Assembly (NCBI GenBank): GCA_020636275.1
Contig: JACJYD010000001.1
Span: 1,550,001 to 1,614,000 of the forward strand
Source of the DNA: Lewinellaceae bacterium
Lineage (GTDB): Bacteria > Bacteroidota > Bacteroidia > Chitinophagales > Saprospiraceae
Length of the DNA: 64,000 bases
Direction: 5' to 3'
The position numbers were made by a program, and so were the translations under genes. Below are positions 51,188 through 57,953 of this stretch, piece by piece; positions within the stretch are counted from its first letter, which is position 1, and every line of letters begins with the position of its first letter. The notes under the pieces are model-generated. The model was given only the letters and a program-made list of their open reading frames with translations. It ran no database searches and had not been told where the DNA came from.

Positions 51188-52707
51188 TAATCGGGATATA
51201 TAACTGTATTTCCCTTCCTCAATTTTCCTTCCGACCACCATTGCTTCAGCAGGCCATGTTGCTTTTTTCCGTTGAATGTGAATGGGATGGTTTTTGCCCG
51301 AAGCAGATAAACCCGTGCAGGACGTACGCCGAACCGGTCGTGAATGTGCTGTATGATTTCAATGACGAGATCTTTACAAACGGCTCTTTCAGGAGTCCGG
51401 TGCCACCTGGTTTCCACAAAGAGGTACAAGGCTTCTCCTTCTCCATCTTTTCCTTCCAATCCTAGCGCCGCTGCATGGCGAATGTTTGGATGACCGTCGA
51501 TGCTTTCTTCCAGATCGGCGGCATAGAGCGACCGGCCACCCACTTTGATAACTTGTTTGATGCGACCGAGTACGAACAGCCGGCCGTCTGCATCCAGGTA
51601 GCCGATGTCTCCGGTTCGAATATACTCCTTTTCCCAATACAATGCCAGGGTGCCGGCAGGATTGTTGAAGTATCCGGGGGTGTTGGCAGGGCTTTTTATC
51701 AGGATCTCACCGGTTTCTCCGGTCGCAGCCAGGCGTTCGTCTTTCAGGATGGCCAGGCTGATCCCGGGAAATGGATGTCCGACAGAAACATGTCCGGCCG
51801 GATCTGTTTTCGGCGGCCGGCCAGGGGCTGACATACAGACTCCCACGGTCGCTTCGGCCAATCCATACCCTGCCGTCATAATATGCCGGATACCAAATGC
51901 TTCTTCGAATTCGAGGATGGTGGAAAGGCGAACAGGCTCGGCGGCGTTCAGCGCCACGCGCAGGGAGGAAAGGTCGTAGGGGTGATCGGCATTTCTCCAA
52001 GCCACGGCGAGGCGGTAGGCCAGGTCCGGTGCTGCGGTGAAGGTGCCGCGGTGCCTTTCGAGGGCCCGCAACCAGGTATGGACCTGGCGGAGCGAACTGG
52101 GCAATAACACCAGTTTTATGCCCAGATAAAAAGGGACCAGGGCCATCAGGATCAGCCCCATATCGTGGTATACCGGCAACCAGCTCACGAAGATATCCTG
52201 GTCGTTGATCTCCATGCCTGCAATGAGTTGCCGGATATTGGTAAGCAGGCCGGCGTGGGATATCTGTACGCCCTTGGGGTCGGAGGTACTGCCCGATGTG
52301 TACTGGATAAAGGCGATATCGTCAGCCGCGACCTCCGGAAGGAGGCCGGGACCGGAGACCTTTCCGGTCCCGAATAGGTCTGGTCCGAGCGTCAGGCGGC
52401 TGCCGCAAAGGCCTTCATAATGAGCGAGGCGTTCCGGACCGGCGCCCGGGAAAACCGGCACAGCGATGGCGCCGGCCCACATACAGCCAAAGAAAGCCGG
52501 AAAAAAGGCAGGGCCGTTGGGAATGGCCAGCAATACCCGGTCGCCCTTCCGGATGCCTGTATCCACCAGGTGCGCGGCGGTTTGCCGGGCTTCCCGGTAC
52601 AACCAGCCGTAGGTGTATTTTTTTTCTTCGAAAGAAAAAGCGACCTGGTCGGGTACACTTTTGGCCCGGAATTCAAGGACGTCTGTGAGTATGGAAAATC
52701 CGGGCAT
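51184..52707 (-). CDS. Fatty-acyl-AMP ligase (FAAL) / acyl-ACP synthetase
   Basis: 507 aa from ATG 52707. It belongs to the adenylate-forming superfamily: P-loop IQYTSGSTSDPKGVQISH, FAAL/FadD32-type SWLPVYHDMGLI, YGLAEATVG, TGDIGYLDADGRLFVLGRIK, and C-terminal Lys in TFNGKKQHG. FAALs activate fatty acids to acyl-adenylates and load them onto an ACP. It is slightly shorter than typical FAALs (~580 aa). It is the last gene of an operon behind an ACP and a PapA-like acyltransferase, so the acyl chain is probably passed to that ACP. The product is unknown. Confidence 0.85.
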   Translation of the reverse strand: MPGFSILTDVLEFRAKSVPDQVAFSFEEKKYTYGWLYREARQTAAHLVDTGIRKGDRVLLAIPNGPAFFPAFFGCMWAGAIAVPVFPGAGPERLAHYEGLCGSRLTLGPDLFGTGKVSGPGLLPEVAADDIAFIQYTSGSTSDPKGVQISHAGLLTNIRQLIAGMEINDQDIFVSWLPVYHDMGLILMALVPFYLGIKLVLLPSSLRQVHTWLRALERHRGTFTAAPDLAYRLAVAWRNADHPYDLSSLRVALNAAEPVRLSTILEFEEAFGIRHIMTAGYGLAEATVGVCMSAPGRPPKTDPAGHVSVGHPFPGISLAILKDERLAATGETGEILIKSPANTPGYFNNPAGTLALYWEKEYIRTGDIGYLDADGRLFVLGRIKQVIKVGGRSLYAADLEESIDGHPNIRHAAALGLEGKDGEGEALYLFVETRWHRTPERAVCKDLVIEIIQHIHDRFGVRPARVYLLRAKTIPFTFNGKKQHGLLKQWWSEGKLRKGNTVIYPDY

Positions 52708-52714
52708 CGGCAAA

Positions 52715-52942
52715 TCAGGCAGTCGTTTGGGTGGTCAAAAAATCGAACAGTTCCTGAACGGTTTTTGCCTGTGCCAGAATTTTCTCCGGAACCATGATCC
52801 CAAACCGGTCTTCGATGGCCGAAGCCAGGTGGACCATATCCAGTGATTCGGCCTGAAGGTCGTTGATGAAGTGATCGGAGGCTCTTACGCGCTTTTTTCC
52901 CAGTTGCACTTCTATGAGATCGAGGAGTTCTTCCATTTTCAT
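52715..52942 (-). CDS. Acyl carrier protein
   Basis: 75 aa, a normal ACP size. The phosphopantetheine Ser is in LQAESLDMVHLASAIED, where Glu replaces the usual Asp of DSL. The fold is all helical, and the end (KTVQELFDFLTTQT) is typical of ACPs. It sits between the FAAL and the condensation-like acyltransferase; its ATG overlaps the upstream gene stop (52939-52942). It is not the housekeeping AcpP by context, since no fab genes adjoin. Confidence 0.9.
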   Translation of the reverse strand: MKMEELLDLIEVQLGKKRVRASDHFINDLQAESLDMVHLASAIEDRFGIMVPEKILAQAKTVQELFDFLTTQTTA

Positions 52943-54237
52943 ACAGCGTCGGTTTTGGCGGCCTGAGTCAGCAATTCGAGGACAAGTCCGGAAATGGACC
53001 GGGCTTCTTCAGGACTCAGCTCGCCGGTCAGGTATTGGATGTCGAGGCCGATCCGGCCGTTGAATAGTTTTCCAAATGCAGAAAAGACCGGCCCCAGCGG
53101 GTTGCTGGTGATATAGCCGTGAATGTCGCGGATCCGGACCTTCCCATATTGAGGTTCCAGGGAGAGGGGACCGGCAAAGCTCAGGGCGGTAGTGCCCAGG
53201 CGTTGATTGCGTAGCCGCAGGGTCATTTGGACGAGGGCTTTGCTTAGATAAGCATATAAAAACCGCTCTCCCCGCTTTCCTGCGTGGTAGACCGAACGAC
53301 TCAATTGGTGCGCCAGGGTCCACAGCGTGGAGGACTGGTCCAGCTGGGTTGTAAACCGCAACATGGACAGATAGCACCCCAAGACTTCCGGTGCAACCGG
53401 TGGATCCAGGTGTGGACGCAAGTCGGCGAAGATCACTGCCCGATGGGGGCTTTCGATCCGGTCGTACTTTTTCTCCCAGACAGACAGCAGCAGAGCGGCC
53501 GACAGGAGTCCCGGAAGGGAAACCCCTCTTTTCCGGGCCTCCCTGATGAGCGCTGTCGAAAGAGCTTCGTCGAGCGTCAGGTAACCGGTCCCATTTTCCG
53601 AAGAAGAAGGGATCGTCGTGGGGGGGAGTCCTTTCATGGCTTTTCGGTAACGCCATTCTTCCTTGAATTGGCGAGAGAAGAAACCCGCCAGGCGGTATGC
53701 CAACGAAAGGCCTTTAAATTTTTTCGGAAAAAGGGAATCGGACCCTGGCGGGAAGGGATAGGGCTTCCGGGGGGACTTTTTTTCATTGCCGGCCACCCCG
53801 TTGAGGAGTTGGTGAAAGAGTTGGGTGATCGAGGCCGCATCGACGATCGCGTGGTGGGCGGCCAGGATCAATTCCGAATGAGCCACCTCCGGGTCGAATA
53901 AATAGACACAGCGGATCAGGGGCGCCCGGGAGTGGTCGATCGAGGAGTTGAGCAATTGCCGGGCTACGGTTTCCCATTGGGAATCCCCGTTTCGGCCGGG
54001 CGTTTCTACCCGGATGGGGGGTGGTGGAACCTGTTCTTCAAACCGGAAATCGTTGCCATCCTGGCGAATTGCAATGCGCAGGGCTGGATGGATCGCCTGT
54101 ATTTTTTGCCATTCCGATTCCAATACGACGGGGGAGGGACCGTTTTCCAGCCTGAGAATACAGACGGCAGTTAGGGGGTAGGTCCGGTCGGTGATCGTCC
54201 AGGCCTGTTCCATTCGGCTGAGGAGGCGAAGGCGCAT
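52939..54237 (-). CDS. Condensation-domain-like acyltransferase (PapA type)
   Basis: 432 aa. The active-site motif HHxxxDA is present (LAAHHAIVDAASI, near residue 136). N- and C-terminal chloramphenicol-acetyltransferase-like halves are evident by length. It is related to polyketide-associated PapA proteins, which move an acyl group from an ACP or PKS to an alcohol or amine. With the following ACP and FAAL it could build an acylated lipid or peptide. The DFGWG-type second motif was not identified with certainty. ATG 54237; the upstream gap holds a small repeat. Confidence 0.72.
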   Translation of the reverse strand: MRLRLLSRMEQAWTITDRTYPLTAVCILRLENGPSPVVLESEWQKIQAIHPALRIAIRQDGNDFRFEEQVPPPPIRVETPGRNGDSQWETVARQLLNSSIDHSRAPLIRCVYLFDPEVAHSELILAAHHAIVDAASITQLFHQLLNGVAGNEKKSPRKPYPFPPGSDSLFPKKFKGLSLAYRLAGFFSRQFKEEWRYRKAMKGLPPTTIPSSSENGTGYLTLDEALSTALIREARKRGVSLPGLLSAALLLSVWEKKYDRIESPHRAVIFADLRPHLDPPVAPEVLGCYLSMLRFTTQLDQSSTLWTLAHQLSRSVYHAGKRGERFLYAYLSKALVQMTLRLRNQRLGTTALSFAGPLSLEPQYGKVRIRDIHGYITSNPLGPVFSAFGKLFNGRIGLDIQYLTGELSPEEARSISGLVLELLTQAAKTDAV

Positions 54238-54243
54238 AAATTA

Positions 54244-54311
54244 TAATTCAAGTTGCGATATATCGCATTAGACACATTTGAAATGGTTTGAGATGCATTT
54301 ATCGCAACTTG
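54244..54311. repeat. Dispersed repeat TAATTCAAGTTGCGATATAT (copy 2) with terminal inverted repeat
   Basis: It starts with TAATTCAAGTTGCGATATAT (54244-54263), matching 23960-23979 in 19 of 20 bases. The inner arms CAAGTTGCGATA (54249-54260) and TATCGCAACTTG (54300-54311) form a 12-bp inverted repeat. It fills the gap between trkH and the acyltransferase gene. Confidence 0.55.
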
Positions 54312-54313
54312 GG

Positions 54314-55765
54314 TTAATTACTCTTCCAATAATACGGCGTAAACAGCACCAATATTGTAAACAGTTCGAGGCGTCCGAGCAACATGAGGAAGGAGAGGAT
54401 CCATTTAACGCCATCGGGTAACCAGGCAAAATTGTCGACAGGCCCCACCTTTCCGATACCGGGTCCGACGTTCCCAAGGCTGGTCGCTACGGCTCCGATA
54501 CTGGTTTCGAAATCGATGCCGAACAAGGTGAGCACGAAGGCGCCAATGACGAAGAGGATGAGGTAGATCAGCAGGAAAACCAGGATGTGGGTCATGATCT
54601 GCGGCCTTACGATCTGGCCATTGAGGCGCAACGGTACGATGGCCCGGGGATGAAGGATCCGTTTGAATTCCAGAAAGGAGTTTTTCATGAAAACCAGATG
54701 GCGAATGACCTTGATCCCACCGGCTGTGGAACCTGCCGAGCCTCCCAGGAACAGGAGGATGACGACCAGGATCAGCGCCGTATTGCCCCAGTTTAAATAG
54801 TTGGCCGATACGTAACCGGTGGTGGTCATGAGGGAAACCACCTGAAACAGGCTGTCGCGGAAGGCTTTTTCCCCGGAACTATCGGTATTCAGCAAGACCA
54901 GCACGGTGATGAGGACGGCAAACAGGAGGGTGAATAGCACATAGTATTTAAACTCGTCATTCGCCGCTACTTTTCGGAACTGAGCCGTGACGATCAGGTA
55001 CAAAACCGTAAAGTTGGTGCCCGCCAGGAACATGAACAGGGTGATCGTATACTGGATACCGGGAACATCGTAGGCAGCCAGGCTCTCGTTTTGAGGGGAG
55101 AACCCCCCTGTCGACATGGTGGTGAACGCGTGATTGATCGCGTCGAAGAAATCCATGTCCATCGCCCAGAGCAGTAAGGTCAATGCAGCGGTAAGCCCCA
55201 GATAGATCAGCCAAAGTCGTTTGGCGGTTTCCTGAATGCGGGGGTGGATCTTGTCGGAGGTGGGACCGGGCGATTCGGCCGAGAAGAGCTCGATGCCTCC
55301 GAAGCCCAACAGAGGGAAGATGGCCACCGTGAGGACGATGATCCCCAATCCGCCGATCCATTGCGTAAGGCTGCGCCAGAAGAGGATGTCTTTTGGCATG
55401 GATTCGATGTCGGTCAGAATGGAAGCCCCGGTCGTGGTAACGCCGGACGCCGTCTCAAAGATCGCGTCGGTCAGGCTGGGAATGGTGCCGCTGATGAGGT
55501 AGGGCAGGCTTCCGAAGGCCACCATGGAAAACCAGCCCAGGGTGACGATGAGGTAGCCGTCGCGTTTGGAGATGCGCTGTTCGCCTTTGAACCGGGCCAT
55601 CCACAGCAGCATTCCCACGGTGATGGTCAGGGCTGAGGAGTAGACAAAAGCTTCCCAGTTCCCATCGGGGTGGGCAAAGGAAAAAGGCAGGGCCGTTAGC
55701 ATCAGGATGCCGAAAAGGACGAGCAGAATGCCTACGAATGAGGAGATGGGTGTAAAGTTAATCAT
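54314..55765 (-). CDS. trkH: Trk-type potassium uptake transporter subunit
   Basis: 483 aa with about ten membrane helices. The four pore-loop selectivity segments are recognisable: TASGVTTTGAS, HAFTTMSTGGFS, SLMTTTGYVSANY and SLGNVGPGIG. It takes up K+ across the inner membrane together with the TrkA regulator encoded 18 nt upstream on the same strand. The repeat element at its 3' end separates it from the acyltransferase operon. Confidence 0.93.
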   Translation of the reverse strand: MINFTPISSFVGILLVLFGILMLTALPFSFAHPDGNWEAFVYSSALTITVGMLLWMARFKGEQRISKRDGYLIVTLGWFSMVAFGSLPYLISGTIPSLTDAIFETASGVTTTGASILTDIESMPKDILFWRSLTQWIGGLGIIVLTVAIFPLLGFGGIELFSAESPGPTSDKIHPRIQETAKRLWLIYLGLTAALTLLLWAMDMDFFDAINHAFTTMSTGGFSPQNESLAAYDVPGIQYTITLFMFLAGTNFTVLYLIVTAQFRKVAANDEFKYYVLFTLLFAVLITVLVLLNTDSSGEKAFRDSLFQVVSLMTTTGYVSANYLNWGNTALILVVILLFLGGSAGSTAGGIKVIRHLVFMKNSFLEFKRILHPRAIVPLRLNGQIVRPQIMTHILVFLLIYLILFVIGAFVLTLFGIDFETSIGAVATSLGNVGPGIGKVGPVDNFAWLPDGVKWILSFLMLLGRLELFTILVLFTPYYWKSN

Positions 55766-55783
55766 GGGTTGAAGGTTCGGGTC

Positions 55784-57124
55784 TTAGCGGAATATGCGTT
55801 CGACCTTTCCAATCGCTTCAGGTAAGGCAAAAACGATTACGCGGTCTCCCATTTGCAATTGCAGGTCGCCGTAAGGGAGAATGCTCTCCTCGCCCCGGAT
55901 CACCCCGCCGACGATGGCGGTTTCGGGAATGTGGAGGTCCTTCAATGGTTTTCGGGTGAGCTGGTTGCTTTTATGGACGATAAACTCGATGATCTCGGCA
56001 TCCACCCCGTTGAGGGAGGTGATGGCTTCGATCTGCCCTTTGCGGATAAAGCGGAAAATGTTGTTGGCGGCGATCAGTTTTTTGTTGATCAGGCTATCCA
56101 CGCCGATATCCTGGGAGATATGGACATATTCCTTGTTCTCAACCTGTGCGATGGTCTTGTACACGCCATGGTTTTTGGCGGTCAGGCTGGTGATGATATT
56201 AGTCTCGGAATTGGGTGTCAGGGCGATGAAGGCATCCATCCGGCCCAGGCCTTCTTCTGCCAAAAGGTCGATATTGCTGGGTTCTCCATTGATGATGAGG
56301 GTGCGTTCCAGGTATTCGGCCATGTATTTGCACCGATTTTTATCGGCTTCAACGAGGGTGACGTGGTAGTCGTCTTCCAGGAGTTTGGCCGTATCGAAAG
56401 CCAGGCCCGAACCACCCACGATCATGACGTTTCGGATCTTGATCTTTTCCTTGCCCAGGCATTGTTCCAGGGTGTCGGTATCCGAGCGGTTGGTGATGAA
56501 GTAAACGTGGTCTTTGCGGCGCAGGACGGTACTGCCCCGCGGAAGGATGGTCTGGTAGCCGCGAAGGATGGCAATCGGCCGGGTGGCCAGGTTGGGGTGC
56601 ACCTTGTTCCAGTCGTTGAGGCGGAGGTTGACCAGTGGGGAGCCTTCTTCGACCGTCAGTCCGACCAGCGACATTTTGCCTTCTTCGAATTCGAACACAT
56701 CGGAGAACGAGCATTGGTCGACCAGGCGCTTGATCTCGCGGGCGGCGAGTTGCCGGGGCGAAATGATGGTGTCGATGCCCAATTCGCGAAAAAGCTGTTT
56801 GCTCGACTCTTCGAGGAAATCCCGGCTTTGGACCCGGGCGATCGTCCGGCTGGCGCCCATCTTTTTGGCGAGGATAGCCGTGACCAGGTTGGTATTTTCG
56901 GAAGTGGTTACGGCCAGTAGGAGGTCGGCGTTGTCTATTTCAGCGTTTTTCAGCATATCGATGGAGGAGGCATCTCCCCGGATGGTCAGGACGTCGAGGT
57001 GCGTGGCTGCATAATCCAGCACATCCTGGTTGGTATCGATCAATACGATATCCTGATTTTCATACGATAGCAACTGAGCCAGGTGAAAGCCTACGTCACC
57101 TGCGCCGGCGATGATGATTTTCAT
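55784..57124 (-). CDS. trkA: Trk potassium uptake regulator TrkA
   Basis: 446 aa. Two RCK units: the first Rossmann (IIIAGAGDVGFHLAQLL) with TrkA-C (~130-215), then a second (VMIVGGSGLAFDTAKLL) with TrkA-C. It binds NAD(H) or nucleotides and gates the TrkH channel from the cytoplasm. It ends 18 nt before the trkH ATG, so they form an operon. The start is ATG 57124. Confidence 0.95.
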   Translation of the reverse strand: MKIIIAGAGDVGFHLAQLLSYENQDIVLIDTNQDVLDYAATHLDVLTIRGDASSIDMLKNAEIDNADLLLAVTTSENTNLVTAILAKKMGASRTIARVQSRDFLEESSKQLFRELGIDTIISPRQLAAREIKRLVDQCSFSDVFEFEEGKMSLVGLTVEEGSPLVNLRLNDWNKVHPNLATRPIAILRGYQTILPRGSTVLRRKDHVYFITNRSDTDTLEQCLGKEKIKIRNVMIVGGSGLAFDTAKLLEDDYHVTLVEADKNRCKYMAEYLERTLIINGEPSNIDLLAEEGLGRMDAFIALTPNSETNIITSLTAKNHGVYKTIAQVENKEYVHISQDIGVDSLINKKLIAANNIFRFIRKGQIEAITSLNGVDAEIIEFIVHKSNQLTRKPLKDLHIPETAIVGGVIRGEESILPYGDLQLQMGDRVIVFALPEAIGKVERIFR

Positions 57125-57182
57125 TTATTTTTTATTAAAACCAAAATTCCAGGTTCCTGTTTGTAAATTGGAGCTATAAGAA

Positions 57183-57190
57183 CAAAAGTA
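57183..57190 (-). promoter_or_regulatory. -7 element for the trkAH operon
   Basis: TACTTTTG on the minus strand matches TAnnTTTG, ~58 nt upstream of ATG 57124. No -33 TTTG at the standard distance. Confidence 0.4.
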
Positions 57191-57253
57191 AGTGAAAGGA
57201 CGAAATTAACATAACGATAAACAGCGCCCCCGGCGCTGTTTATCGTTATGTAA
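57191..57253. repeat. 20-bp perfect inverted repeat next to the 119-bp element
   Basis: Arms 57209-57228 (ACATAACGATAAACAGCGCC) and 57232-57251 with loop CCC. It lies between the trkA promoter and the inverted 119-bp element and is unrelated to it in sequence. Confidence 0.8.
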
Positions 57254-57372
57254 CTAAGTTCTCTGACATAATTAATGTATAAACACTGCGGCCACCGGCC
57301 GCAGTGTTTATACACAAATTTCGCCGCCTCCGGCGGCGAAATTTGTGTGATTAATATTGTCACATAACTTAA
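57254..57372 (-). repeat. 119-bp two-hairpin element (family B, copy 2, inverted)
   Basis: Opposite orientation to the copy at 51069-51187 and of identical length. Hairpins at 57277-57313 (loop ACC) and 57313-57347 (loop TCC) correspond to the same stems. Terminal TAAGTTCTCTGACA and TGTCACATAACTTAA are degenerate inverted repeats. It is about 97 nt before the phosphatase gene. Confidence 0.88.
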
Positions 57373-57468
57373 TGGCTACGGCAAGCTACGCTTGCAGATT
57401 AAAATAAATGAATCCGGGGGGGCGTTTCGAAGGGGGCCCTCGAATGGGTTAAAAGAGATTGAAACCGC

Positions 57469-57921
57469 ATGAAAATTTTAATGGTTTGCCTGGGGAATAT
57501 ATGCCGTTCTCCCCTGGCGGAAGGCATACTAAAAGAGAAGATCAAGCAGCATCAATTAGACTGGGTAGTCGATTCCGCAGGTACCGGCTATTGGCATGTG
57601 GGCGAAGGGCCGGATCAGCGTTCCGTGGCCGTAGCCCGGCAAAGGGGAATTGATATCCGGGACCAACGGGCGCGGCAGCTCCGTTCGAAGGACCTGGAGG
57701 AGTTCGACCTCATTTTTGCGATGGATACCAGCAATTACCGGAGCATTGTCAATATGGCGCCCAGGCCGGCCTTATCAGAAAAGGTCCATCTCATCCTCGA
57801 CCTGATTTACCCGGGAGAAGGGAGGAGTGTGCCCGACCCCTACTACGATGACTATGGTTTTGAAGGGGTATATGATATGCTGGAGGAGGCTTGTGACCAA
57901 ATTATTGTAAAATTCAGATAA
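57469..57921 (+). CDS. Low-molecular-weight protein tyrosine phosphatase
   Basis: 150 aa. The signature C(x)5R is CLGNICRSP with nucleophile C7 and R13. The general acid is in VPDPYYDD. Cytoplasmic; it may dephosphorylate tyrosine-phosphorylated proteins (for example exopolysaccharide kinases) or act as an arsenate-reductase-like enzyme, though arsC-type cysteines are lacking. It is single by position, and its stop is inside a terminator arm shared with sucA. Confidence 0.92.
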   Translation: MKILMVCLGNICRSPLAEGILKEKIKQHQLDWVVDSAGTGYWHVGEGPDQRSVAVARQRGIDIRDQRARQLRSKDLEEFDLIFAMDTSNYRSIVNMAPRPALSEKVHLILDLIYPGEGRSVPDPYYDDYGFEGVYDMLEEACDQIIVKFR

Positions 57922-57949
57922 GGGGACGGACGCCAGCCATCCCCTTATC
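57917..57949. terminator. Bidirectional terminator between the phosphatase and sucA
   Basis: 10-bp arms GATAAGGGGA (57917-57926) and TCCCCTTATC (57940-57949), loop 13 nt with a small internal GG/CC extension. It lies between convergent stop codons. Confidence 0.7.
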
Positions 57950-57953
57950 CATT

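Noticed and set aside
55853..56920. 355-codon plus-strand frame inside trkA
   Set aside because: Antisense shadow of a clearly recognised gene, with no family pattern.
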